DNA of 64,000 bases from positions 1 through 64,000 of the forward strand of contig CAWAYV010000011.1 in NCBI GenBank assembly GCA_963786295.1, in the 5' to 3' direction. A program made the translations under genes and the position numbers. Under the pieces are notes generated by a model. That model saw only the letters and a program-made list of their open reading frames with translations, did no database searches and was not told where the DNA came from. Positions 46,289 to 54,939 of this stretch are shown here, in pieces (position 1 is the stretch's first letter; each line of letters starts with the position of its first letter). The DNA comes from JACCZX01 sp963786295. GTDB lineage: Bacteria; Pseudomonadota; Gammaproteobacteria; Burkholderiales; Burkholderiaceae_F.

Positions 46289-47782
46289 ATGACGACAGAT
46301 CACAACGCAGATACGCGCACAGCGTCGGCTGATGCACCGACCGCAGGACAACCTCCCCGGCGCGGTTCCGGCTCGGGCGGTGCATTCGCATGGGCTCGCC
46401 GTGCGGCGGCCGATGCCGGCCGCGCCTCGGCGCCGACCATAAAACGTATCGGCGCTCGCATTGGTGACTGGCTCGCAACGGTGGGCTGGGCCAAGTTCTT
46501 TTTGGTCGCGCTGCTGTTGCTGATTGTCGGCGCGATTGCCGACAACGTTTTTTATAAGCACGAGCCCGTTGTGGTCGTAAAGATGCGCGAGGGCGAAGAT
46601 CGCGTGCAGGTCAATCTGCAAGTCGCGCCGGATGGCGTGCGAATTCAGGCGCCTACAGAGAAGAAGGCATCGTCGTCGAAGTCGAAGGACGAGCCAAGCG
46701 TCAAGATAGACGACAAAGGCTTGCGCATCGAAGCCGGCGACAAAGGTGAACGGGTATCCGTCGTGATCGACGAAAAGGGTGTTCGGGTCGAGCGGCGCCC
46801 GCCGGATCCGAAAGCCGAGAGCGAAACGCCGGACTCTGAACCGGGCGTAACGGTTGAAGAGGACGGACGCACCGTAAAAATCAGCCCCGAATTCACAAAA
46901 GATCCGCAGCAGCTTGCGCTGGCGCTCGATAAAGCACGCGACCAAATCGAAGAGATTGTCGAAAAGCAGATCGAGCGGCAGATCAAGCGCGAGACGCGCC
47001 ACCTTCGCGAAAAAACCGGCGACTGGCTGATGAGTTTTGTGATGCTGCTGATCCTGGCCGGCATCATCGTCAAGGTGGTCCTCGGCGGAAAGAAACGCGC
47101 GGAGCGTCGGGCGCAGGCCGCAACTGAAACCGCGGCTGAGGAAAGTCTGAAACGTCAACTCGCTGAAGCGCAATTGAAGACGATGCAGGCGCAGGTTGAA
47201 CCACACTTTCTCTTCAACACGCTCGCGTCGGTCGATTATCTGATCGAAACCGAGCCGTCGACCGCATCGAAGATGCAGAAGAGCTTGATCCAGTACCTGC
47301 GCGCGGCGTTGCCGCAAATGAGAGAAGGGTCGACCACGCTCGGCAAGGAAGTCCAGCTATGCCGCTCTTATCTCGAGATACTGAAATTTAGGATGGAGGA
47401 TCGGCTGCAGTATTCGCTGATCGTTCCGCAAGGACTGAGCTCGGCTCAGTTTCCACCGATGATGCTGCAGTCGCTGGTCGAGAACTCGATCAAGCACGGT
47501 CTCGAGCCCAAACCCGAAGGCGGTTCGCTGACGATCTCGGCCGATATTTCCAATGGCCGTCTGCGCGTGACAGTGGCGGACTCGGGGCTTGGGTTCGCAG
47601 CGGCGGGAGTCTCGGGCAGTGGAGTCGGTCTTGCGAACGTGCGCGAGCGGCTGGCTGCTCTGTACGGTGGCGCCGCGCGATTGTCAATCGAAGCGAATTC
47701 CCCAAGCGGCACGATCGTCACTATCGAAGTGCCTTACACATTCGAAGCAGATGGCCGCTCGGACGCCAAACCGAGCGCATAG
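46289..47782 (+). CDS. LytS/YehU-type sensor histidine kinase
   Basis: 497 residues. A Ser/Ala-rich cytoplasmic N-terminus, TM1 (FFLVALLLLIVGAIADNVFY), an extracytoplasmic region of about 180 residues, TM2 (WLMSFVMLLILAGIIVKVVL), a coiled linker, then His_kinase (EPHFLFNTLASVDYLIE with phospho-His) and HATPase (LQSLVENSIKHGLEPK, GSGVGLANVRERL). The extracytoplasmic part contains repeated hairpin-like strands (VKIDDKGLRIE, VVIDEKGVRVE, VTVEEDGRTVKI). It is in one operon with the LytTR regulator 9 bp downstream. The signal is unknown. Confidence 0.92.
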   Translation: MTTDHNADTRTASADAPTAGQPPRRGSGSGGAFAWARRAAADAGRASAPTIKRIGARIGDWLATVGWAKFFLVALLLLIVGAIADNVFYKHEPVVVVKMREGEDRVQVNLQVAPDGVRIQAPTEKKASSSKSKDEPSVKIDDKGLRIEAGDKGERVSVVIDEKGVRVERRPPDPKAESETPDSEPGVTVEEDGRTVKISPEFTKDPQQLALALDKARDQIEEIVEKQIERQIKRETRHLREKTGDWLMSFVMLLILAGIIVKVVLGGKKRAERRAQAATETAAEESLKRQLAEAQLKTMQAQVEPHFLFNTLASVDYLIETEPSTASKMQKSLIQYLRAALPQMREGSTTLGKEVQLCRSYLEILKFRMEDRLQYSLIVPQGLSSAQFPPMMLQSLVENSIKHGLEPKPEGGSLTISADISNGRLRVTVADSGLGFAAAGVSGSGVGLANVRERLAALYGGAARLSIEANSPSGTIVTIEVPYTFEADGRSDAKPSA

Positions 47783-47791
47783 AATCGGTGA

Positions 47792-48553
47792 ATGCCGACG
47801 GCGATCATTGCAGACGATGAGCGTTTAATGCGCGAACAGCTCCGCGCCCGACTGACTGAAGTCTGGCCGGATCTGCAGGTTTTGGCCGAAGCAAAAAACG
47901 GTGAAGAAGCGGTGGCCGCGGTGCAGGACCATCGTCCAGATCTTGCATTTCTCGATATCCGAATGCCCGGTATGACCGGCATCGAGGCCGCGCGTCACAT
48001 CGGCGACGCGTGCCACGTTGTATTCATCACTGCGTACAACGAATATGCCGTCGATGCCTTCGAGCACGGTGCGATCGATTACGTTCTGAAACCGGCCGAA
48101 CCCGAGCGTCTCGCGATTACCGTTGCTCGTCTCAAACAGCGCCTCGGTTCAAAACCGAGCGATCTCGGGGCGCTGTTGACTCAACTGACTGCGAAGCTTG
48201 AATCCGCCGGCGGTGCAGCACAGCGCAACCGCCTGCAGTGGATACAGGCAAGTGTCGGACAGCAATTGCGGCTGATACCGACCGCGGAAATTCTGTTTTT
48301 CACGTCGGACGAGAAATACACGCGAGTTCAAACCGAATCGTTCGAGGCGCTGATCCGCAAGCCGATCAAAGAACTGATCGATGAGCTGGATCCTGAACAA
48401 TTCTGGCAAATTCATCGAGGGACGATCGTCAACGCCAAGGCGATCGCCGGTGTGACACGCGATTTTCGCGGGCGTCAGTTAGTGCTTATCAAAGGGCACA
48501 CCGAAAAGCTCGAGGTCAGCCGCAACTACACGCACCTGTTCAAGCAGATGTGA
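47792..48553 (+). CDS. LytTR-family response regulator
   Basis: 253 residues. Receiver domain with acidic pocket (IIADDERLMRE), phospho-Asp (LAFLDIRMPGMTGIEA) and Lys (YVLKPAEPERL). A C-terminal LytTR DNA-binding domain follows (EILFFTSDEKYTRVQT, IRKPIKELIDELDPEQFWQIHRG in part, VSRNYTHLFKQM). It is the partner of the upstream LytS-type kinase. Its 3' end overlaps the opposing acetyltransferase gene by 14 bp. Confidence 0.95.
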   Translation: MPTAIIADDERLMREQLRARLTEVWPDLQVLAEAKNGEEAVAAVQDHRPDLAFLDIRMPGMTGIEAARHIGDACHVVFITAYNEYAVDAFEHGAIDYVLKPAEPERLAITVARLKQRLGSKPSDLGALLTQLTAKLESAGGAAQRNRLQWIQASVGQQLRLIPTAEILFFTSDEKYTRVQTESFEALIRKPIKELIDELDPEQFWQIHRGTIVNAKAIAGVTRDFRGRQLVLIKGHTEKLEVSRNYTHLFKQM

Positions 48554-49145
48554 ATCGGTGTTGAGCCGCGTCTACGCGCGCAACCCGAAAGCCCAGATCG
48601 ATCGCCGCCAGCATTTCCGAAAACGTTTCGTCCATCAGTGATGCAGCCGTCGGGGCATCAAGGCTTAGATATGCACGGGGCTCGTCGGTGTCGGGGATCA
48701 ATTGCATACCAGCGCGCTCGGCCAACTGCTTCAGCGCGTCGTTTTCCGGCAGGTACGTCATCATCAGGCGCGCCGCACCGCGATTGCGCGCATGCACCGC
48801 AGCTCGCTGCAGCAAACGCAGTCCGAATCCCCGACGGCGCGCGTGCGGGAGCACGGAAACACCAAACTCTGCCGTTTTCGACGACGCGTCCTTGTCGAAG
48901 CCCAGATGTCCGAGCGCGAGAAGCTCAGCGGCTTCATCAAAGATTCCAAAGATCGCGTCGCGGCTGAAATGGAGTTTGCGAACGTACAGGCGTAGCGCTT
49001 CATCGGTCACCGCGTAGCCGAAGCGAAGCCAGAGGTCTTGCGCAGGCAATTGGTGCAGGTGCTGCAGCACGCGGCCGCGATGGTGCGGACCGAGCTGCGC
49101 TACCAAAGGCTCGGCTGAATCGCGTTCGAGGGTGGCTTGATGCAT
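48540..49145 (-). CDS. GNAT-family N-acetyltransferase
   Basis: 201 residues. The acetyl-CoA motif A is visible as FGVSVLPHARRRGFGLRLLQR, followed by AAVHARNRGAARLMMTYLPEN and NDALKQLAERAGM. Preceding strands (FGIFDEAAELLALGHLGFD) fit the GNAT core. The substrate is unknown. It converges on the LytTR gene and is divergent from the tRNA-tuf operon. Confidence 0.85.
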   Translation of the reverse strand: MHQATLERDSAEPLVAQLGPHHRGRVLQHLHQLPAQDLWLRFGYAVTDEALRLYVRKLHFSRDAIFGIFDEAAELLALGHLGFDKDASSKTAEFGVSVLPHARRRGFGLRLLQRAAVHARNRGAARLMMTYLPENDALKQLAERAGMQLIPDTDEPRAYLSLDAPTAASLMDETFSEMLAAIDLGFRVARVDAAQHRFTSA

Positions 49146-49381
49146 TGCACAATTATGAGGCCGAAGGGTGGCAAGTCAATCGCGATTGAAGGTATGCACT
49201 AAGGTAAGCAATGCAGCGAAGTGGCTTTGCTAAAGCGCTAAAGCACAAGTGAGCGCTAGCAAACATTCCACGATCGACCTGTGGGAGCTTCAGTCGCACC
49301 GCTTCTGACGCTGCTTAGCAGCAACTTCTAAGCCTGGTTTGACAAGCCTTTGTTCCGCAACCATAATTTGCGGTTCGCCGC
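49146..49381. other. Divergent promoter region between the GNAT gene and the tRNA-tuf operon
   Basis: 236 bp with no gene. The right end holds a consensus-like sigma-70 promoter followed by a GC-rich discriminator (GCGGTTCGCCGCG), typical of stringently controlled stable-RNA promoters. Confidence 0.6.
49339..49367 (+). promoter_or_regulatory. Sigma-70 promoter of the tRNA-tuf-ribosomal operon
   Basis: -35 TTGACA (49339-49344), 17-bp spacer, -10 CATAAT (49362-49367). It lies 14 bp before tRNA-Tyr, with a GC-rich discriminator. Confidence 0.85.
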
Positions 49382-49467
49382 GGAGGGGTGCCCGAGTGGT
49401 TAAAGGGGGCAGACTGTAAATCTGTTGGCTTACGCCTACGTTGGTTCGAATCCAACCTCCTCCACCA
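49382..49467 (+). tRNA. tRNA-Tyr (GTA)
   Basis: 86 nt including an encoded CCA. Acceptor GGAGGGG pairs with CTCCTCC (one G-U). The anticodon GTA is in CTGTAAATC, with a long variable arm as expected for class II tRNA-Tyr, and GGTTCGAATCC forms the T arm. Confidence 0.97.
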
Positions 49468-49524
49468 CAGCAACCTCCAGAGCGAACGGACGAGCGCGGA
49501 TGCGGAATAGCAAGTATTCGTCGG

Positions 49525-49598
49525 GCGGGTGTAGCTCAATGGTAGAGCAGAAGCCTTCCAAGCTTACGACGAGGGTTCGATTCCCTTCACCCGCTCCA
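49525..49598 (+). tRNA. tRNA-Gly (TCC)
   Basis: 74 nt with CCA encoded. Acceptor GCGGGTG, D arm TAGCTCAATGGTAGAGCA, anticodon TCC in CTTCCAAG, and T arm GGTTCGATTCC. Confidence 0.97.
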
Positions 49599-49747
49599 CT
49601 AGACAAGAGGAATAACGCACCCTACGAAAACAACAACCGTGTCGCTTAGCGGACCGCGTATGCGCGACGCGAACCCGAAGACAGTACACAGAGGTACGGC
49701 GAGGGTGAGCAACAAAGCAGACGCGGTTCGATCAGCGATCACGAGAA

Positions 49748-49822
<75 letters not shown>

Positions 49823-49867
49823 TATTGAAAACAGAAGCAATGAGACAGAAGCGGTGAGGAGTTAGCG

Positions 49868-51061
<1,194 letters not shown>

Positions 51062-51072
51062 CAGTTAAGCGT

Positions 51073-51148
51073 AGGGGTATAGCTCAACTGGCAGAGCGTC
51101 GGTCTCCAAAACCGAAGGTTGGGGGTTCGATTCCCTCTGCCCCTGCCA
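51073..51148 (+). tRNA. tRNA-Trp (CCA)
   Basis: 76 nt with CCA encoded. Acceptor AGGGGTA pairs with TGCCCCT, anticodon CCA in CTCCAAAAC. It lies between tuf and secE, the usual betaproteobacterial position. Confidence 0.97.
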
Positions 51149-51168
51149 CCTGTTGGAAGCAGTCATAA

Positions 51169-51549
51169 ATGGCAACACAGAACGTCGAAACCGTCACGAG
51201 CAAGGCCGATCTGGTGCTGGTAACGCTCGCCGTACTGGCGGCGGTCGCGGGCGTTCTTGGCTTTACGTTCCTTACCGAGCAGCCAACGTTGGCACGCGTC
51301 GGTGTGCTGATCGGTGGCTTGGTCATCGCGATCGTGATCGCGTGGTTTTCGCAGTCGGGCAAACGCTTTTTGGCCTATGCGCGTGAGTCGTACGAGGAAA
51401 CGAAGCGGGTCGTCTGGCCGAGCCGCAAGGAAACGGTCTCGACAACGGGCATCGTGTTCGGGTTCGTCGTGATCATGGCGATTTTTCTTTTCCTGGTCGA
51501 CAAGAGTCTTGAATGGGTCCTGTACGACACGCTGCTTTCCTGGCGCTAA
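51169..51549 (+). CDS. secE: Preprotein translocase subunit SecE
   Basis: 126 residues with three hydrophobic helices, as in the long enterobacterial form. The conserved amphipathic segment ESYEETKRVVWPSRKET precedes the last helix (GIVFGFVVIMAIFLFLVDK). It is an essential part of the SecYEG channel. Confidence 0.95.
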   Translation: MATQNVETVTSKADLVLVTLAVLAAVAGVLGFTFLTEQPTLARVGVLIGGLVIAIVIAWFSQSGKRFLAYARESYEETKRVVWPSRKETVSTTGIVFGFVVIMAIFLFLVDKSLEWVLYDTLLSWR

Positions 51550-51557
51550 GGACATGA

Positions 51558-52166
51558 ATGGCAACTGAGATGGCAACTGAGTCAACACCGGCAACAGCAG
51601 CAGACACTGCGTCGCCGCCCGCAGCCGCATCCGGCACGAAGCGCTGGTACGTCGTGCACGCGTATTCCGGGATGGAAAAGGGCGTGGCACGCGCGCTTCA
51701 GGAACGGATCAATCGTGCGGGCTTGCAGTCGCAGTTCGGACAGATCCTGGTGCCGGTCGAAGAGGTCGTCGAAGTCAAGGGCGGCAAGAAATCGATCACC
51801 GAGCGCCGCATGTACTCAGGCTATGTGTTGGTCGAAATGGACATGACCGACGAGGCGTGGCACCTGGTCAAGAGCACGTCGAAGGTGACCGGGTTTCTCG
51901 GCGGCAGCGCTAATCGCCCATCGCCGCTGCGCCAGAAGGAAGTCGACGAAATTTTGATGCGGATGCAAGAGGGCGCGGAGAAGCCGCGACCGAAAACGTT
52001 GTGGGAAGTTGGCGAGATGGTGCGCGTCAAGGATGGTCCATTTACCGACTTCAACGGCAACGTCGAAGAAGTGAACTACGAAAAGAGCCGGTTGCGTGTA
52101 TCGGTGACGATTTTCGGGCGCTCAACACCGGTAGAGCTCGAATTCGGCCAGGTTGAAAAGGTGTAA
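51558..52166 (+). CDS. nusG: Transcription termination/antitermination factor NusG
   Basis: 202 residues. An Ala/Thr-rich N-terminal extension of about 27 residues precedes the NGN domain (KRWYVVHAYSGMEKGVARAL, RRMYSGYVLVEMDM, VTGFLGGS). The KOW domain is intact (GEMVRVKDGPFTDFNGNVEEV). It links RNA polymerase with Rho and ribosomal S10. Its stop codon is buried in a 13-bp stem (see hairpin feature). Confidence 0.96.
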   Translation: MATEMATESTPATAADTASPPAAASGTKRWYVVHAYSGMEKGVARALQERINRAGLQSQFGQILVPVEEVVEVKGGKKSITERRMYSGYVLVEMDMTDEAWHLVKSTSKVTGFLGGSANRPSPLRQKEVDEILMRMQEGAEKPRPKTLWEVGEMVRVKDGPFTDFNGNVEEVNYEKSRLRVSVTIFGRSTPVELEFGQVEKV

Positions 52167-52236
52167 GTGGGCGGAAGCGCACTTACACCTTTCGGCGAGG
52201 CTAACTTGCGAAGCAAGTTAAGCCCACGAAGTGGGC
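52157..52236 (+). other. Three hairpins spanning the nusG stop and the nusG-rplK spacer
   Basis: Hairpin 1: AAAGGTGTAAGTG (52157-52169) pairs with CACTTACACCTTT (52180-52192) and contains the nusG stop. Hairpin 2: TAACTTGC-GAA-GCAAGTTA (52202-52220). Hairpin 3: GCCCAC-GAA-GTGGGC (52222-52236). None has a T tract. They may serve transcript processing or L1/L11-linked control (inference). Confidence 0.75.
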
Positions 52237-52315
52237 GGCCGGAGCCAAAAGGTTTAGTAACGCGGGGAGCCGCTCAGCTTGACTGACGGCGCTTGAACCC
52301 ACCACAGGAGCCAAT

Positions 52316-52747
52316 ATGGCAAAGAAGATAGTCGGCTTTATCAAGTTGCAAGTGCCGGCGGGCAAGGCGAACCCGTCGCCTCCGATCGGCCCTGCGCTCG
52401 GTCAGCGCGGGCTGAACATCATGGAGTTCTGCAAAGCGTTCAACGCGCAGACGCAAAATGTGGAGCCGGGCCTGCCGATCCCGGTTGTGATCACGGCGTT
52501 TGCGGACAAGAGTTTTACGTTCGTGATGAAGACGCCTCCGGCAACGGTGTTGATCAAGAAGGCCGCGAAGGTCGAGCGCGGCTCGCCGAAGCCACACACC
52601 GACAAGGTCGGCAAGATCACGCGCGCTCAGGCCGAAGAGATCGCGAAGGCGAAGATGCCGGATCTGACTGCGGCCGACATGGAGGCGGCCGTTCGCACGA
52701 TCGCAGGCAGCGCACGTTCGATGGGCATTACGGTGGAGGGTCTGTAA
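52316..52747 (+). CDS. rplK: 50S ribosomal protein L11
   Basis: 143 residues. Conserved KLQVPAGKANPSPPIGPALGQ and the C-terminal rRNA-binding domain (SFTFVMKTPPATVLIKKAA, GTI region IAGSARSMGITV). CAGGAG precedes the ATG. It overlaps rplA by one base (TAATG). Confidence 0.98.
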   Translation: MAKKIVGFIKLQVPAGKANPSPPIGPALGQRGLNIMEFCKAFNAQTQNVEPGLPIPVVITAFADKSFTFVMKTPPATVLIKKAAKVERGSPKPHTDKVGKITRAQAEEIAKAKMPDLTAADMEAAVRTIAGSARSMGITVEGL

Positions 52748-53442
52748 TGGCAGCCGTCTCCAAACGCACAAAGGCCAATCGCAGCAAGGTCGATACGCAG
52801 AAGACGTATCCGGTCGGCGATGCTTTGTCGCTGATCAAGCAGTGCGCGACGGCGAAGTTCGACGAGTCGGTCGATGTTTCGGTCGCGCTCGGTATCGACG
52901 CGAAAAAGTCGGATCAGACGGTGCGTGGTTCGGTCGTGCTGCCCGCAGGCAGCGGCAAGACCAAGCGCGTTGCGGTGTTTGCACAAGGTGCGAAGGCGGA
53001 AGAAGCGAAGGCGGCGGGCGCCGACATCATCGGCATGGACGATCTGGCGGCGAAGATCAAGGAAGGCTTCCTGGATTTTGATGTCGTCATCGCGTCGCCG
53101 GATGCGATGCGAGTGGTGGGCGGCCTGGGTCAGGTTCTCGGCCCGCGTGGTCTGATGCCAAATCCGAAGGTCGGCACCGTGACGCCCGATGTCGCGCAGG
53201 CGGTGAAAAACGCGAAGGCGGGCCAGGTGCAGTTCCGTGCGGACAAGGCCGGCATCGTGCACGCGTCGATCGGCCGCGCTTCGTTCGAGGTCGATCGATT
53301 GCAGACCAACTTGTCGGCGCTGATCGACGCGTTGAACAAGTCGAAGCCGGCTTCGTCGAAAGGCGTCTTTCTGCGCAAGATTTCGGTGTCGTCGACGATG
53401 GGGATCGGCGTGCGCGTCGATGCGTCGACGTTGAGCGGATAG
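52747..53442 (+). CDS. rplA: 50S ribosomal protein L1
   Basis: 231 residues. L1 signatures: VDVSVALGIDAKKSDQTVRG, LPAGSGKTKRVAVFAQG, LGQVLGPRGLMPNPKVGTV and VSSTMGIGVRVD. It binds 23S rRNA at the L1 stalk and in relatives represses the rplKA mRNA. Confidence 0.98.
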   Translation: MAAVSKRTKANRSKVDTQKTYPVGDALSLIKQCATAKFDESVDVSVALGIDAKKSDQTVRGSVVLPAGSGKTKRVAVFAQGAKAEEAKAAGADIIGMDDLAAKIKEGFLDFDVVIASPDAMRVVGGLGQVLGPRGLMPNPKVGTVTPDVAQAVKNAKAGQVQFRADKAGIVHASIGRASFEVDRLQTNLSALIDALNKSKPASSKGVFLRKISVSSTMGIGVRVDASTLSG

Positions 53443-53737
53443 AAGTAGACCGTCGGCCCGAGCCGACACATGAATAGTTGGCCCGGAGGAACGCGGGCTG
53501 AAGTAAGGACTTTGGGCTGTGCGCCAAATCTGAATATCGATAAGGCGCGCTGCTGTCAAAGACCGCTGGAAGAAGGCTTGGCCTTCCTTAATTTTGGAGA
53601 AGTTTCCATTCCAGCGCAGACGGTGGACCCGAAGAGAGCATGGAAGTGCGTTGTAGGACGTGCATCGGTGCTTCGCTTCGGTCGCCGGTTTTTAACCGGT
53701 GCGGAAGCATTGCGAAGCACTTTTATGGAGCCAGTGC
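53443..53737 (+). promoter_or_regulatory. rplJ leader region (probable L10 autoregulatory leader)
   Basis: 295 bp between rplA and rplJ with no gene. Stretches with paired GC-rich segments (GTGCATCGGTGCTTCGCTTCGG, and CCGGTTTTTAACCGG at about 53691-53705) resemble the L10(L12)4-binding leader in position and size. In E. coli this leader represses rplJL translation; assignment here is by position and structure. Confidence 0.6.
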
Positions 53738-54265
53738 ATGGGTCTTAATCGGCAGGAGAAGGCGGCTGTGGTCGAGGAAGTCGGCGCCCTTGTGGCGTCG
53801 TCACAATCGATCGTGGTGGCCGAGTACCGTGGGCTGGATGTGGATGCGATCACCCGGCTGCGCAAGCAAGCGCGCAGTCAAGGTGTGCAGTTGCGTGTGC
53901 TGAAGAACACATTGGCGCGTCGCGCGGTCGGTGGAACACCGTTTTCAGGGTTATCCGACAAGTTGATCGGACCCTTGGTGTACGGCTTCTCCAACGACCC
54001 CGTGTCTGCCGCCAAGGTGCTTTCCAGCTTTGCCAAAGACAACGACAAGCTGATCGTCAAGGCCGGCGGGACGCCCAATTTCGTGATGGACGAAAAGGGT
54101 GTCAAGGCGTTGGCCCTGCTGCCGAGCCGCGACGAGTTGCTGGCGAAGTTGATGGCCACGATGCAGGCACCGATCGGTCAATTCGTTCGCACGCTGAACG
54201 AAGTGCCGTCGCGCCTGGTGCGTACCTTGGCAGCCATACGCGACTCGAAGGCTGCACCCGCGTAA
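53738..54265 (+). CDS. rplJ: 50S ribosomal protein L10
   Basis: 175 residues from ATG 53738 (ATGGAG upstream; the open frame extends further left without support). Motifs: LNRQEKAAVVEEVGALVASS, EYRGLDVDAITRLRKQARS and KNTLARRAVGGTPF. It is the base of the L7/L12 stalk. Confidence 0.97.
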   Translation: MGLNRQEKAAVVEEVGALVASSQSIVVAEYRGLDVDAITRLRKQARSQGVQLRVLKNTLARRAVGGTPFSGLSDKLIGPLVYGFSNDPVSAAKVLSSFAKDNDKLIVKAGGTPNFVMDEKGVKALALLPSRDELLAKLMATMQAPIGQFVRTLNEVPSRLVRTLAAIRDSKAAPA

Positions 54266-54315
54266 CCACGTCCAAAAATTTGAACCGATACAACGCTTTT
54301 TCTTAGGAGTTTGTA

Positions 54316-54699
54316 ATGGCACTTTCGAATCAGGAAATTCTCGACGCCATCGGCGCGAAGTCCGTTCTCGAGATCAGCGAGCTGATCAAGATGATGGAAG
54401 ACAAGTTTGGTGTTTCCGCGGCAGCGGCGGCGGTTGCCGTGGCAGCGCCGGCAGGCGGCGGCGCCGCGGCGGCAGTGGCCGAAGAGCAGACCGAATTTAC
54501 GGTCGTGCTGTCGGAGTTCGGCGCGAACAAGGTCAACGTCATCAAGGCGGTGCGCGAGCTGACCGGCCTGGGCCTGAAAGAGGCCAAGGATCTGGTCGAC
54601 GGCGCGCCGAAGCCGGTCAAGGAAGGCGTAAACAAGGCCGACGCGGAGGCGGCGAAGAAGAAGCTGGAAGACGCCGGCGCCAAAGTGGAGATCAAGTGA
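54316..54699 (+). CDS. rplL: 50S ribosomal protein L7/L12
   Basis: 127 residues. N-terminal dimerisation domain (ILDAIGAKSVLEISELIKMM), an Ala/Gly hinge, then the factor-binding C-terminal domain (TVVLSEFGANKVNVIKAVRE, GLGLKEAKDLVDGAPKPVKE). AGGAG precedes the ATG. Confidence 0.98.
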   Translation: MALSNQEILDAIGAKSVLEISELIKMMEDKFGVSAAAAAVAVAAPAGGGAAAAVAEEQTEFTVVLSEFGANKVNVIKAVRELTGLGLKEAKDLVDGAPKPVKEGVNKADAEAAKKKLEDAGAKVEIK

Positions 54700-54714
54700 T
54701 AAACGTGTGTGGCT

Positions 54715-54791
54715 GGCGAAGCTCGCTTCGCCGGCTTCCCGGAGTAACTTCTCGAGGCCTTTGAATTGGGAACTTCGCCCCCAATTCAAAG
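54715..54791 (+). other. Two hairpins in the rplL-rpoB spacer
   Basis: Hairpin 1: GGCGAAG-CTCG-CTTCGCC (54715-54732). Hairpin 2: CTTTGAATTGGG (54759-54770) with CCCAATTCAAAG (54780-54791), a 12-bp stem without a T tract. Position matches the enterobacterial rplL-rpoB attenuator and RNase III processing site; function here is inferred. Confidence 0.7.
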
Positions 54792-54939
54792 TCTTCCCTG
54801 GATGAACGAACGCGCAGGACACCCTACGCCGCTCGGATGCACGCCCTTAGGCGCTGCGTCCGTGGCGGTATTTGTCGTCCCCGCGTCGAGCATCCTGGGC
54901 TAGTTGTTTTGCCCTTCTCCCGTATCGAACGGAGCGTCC

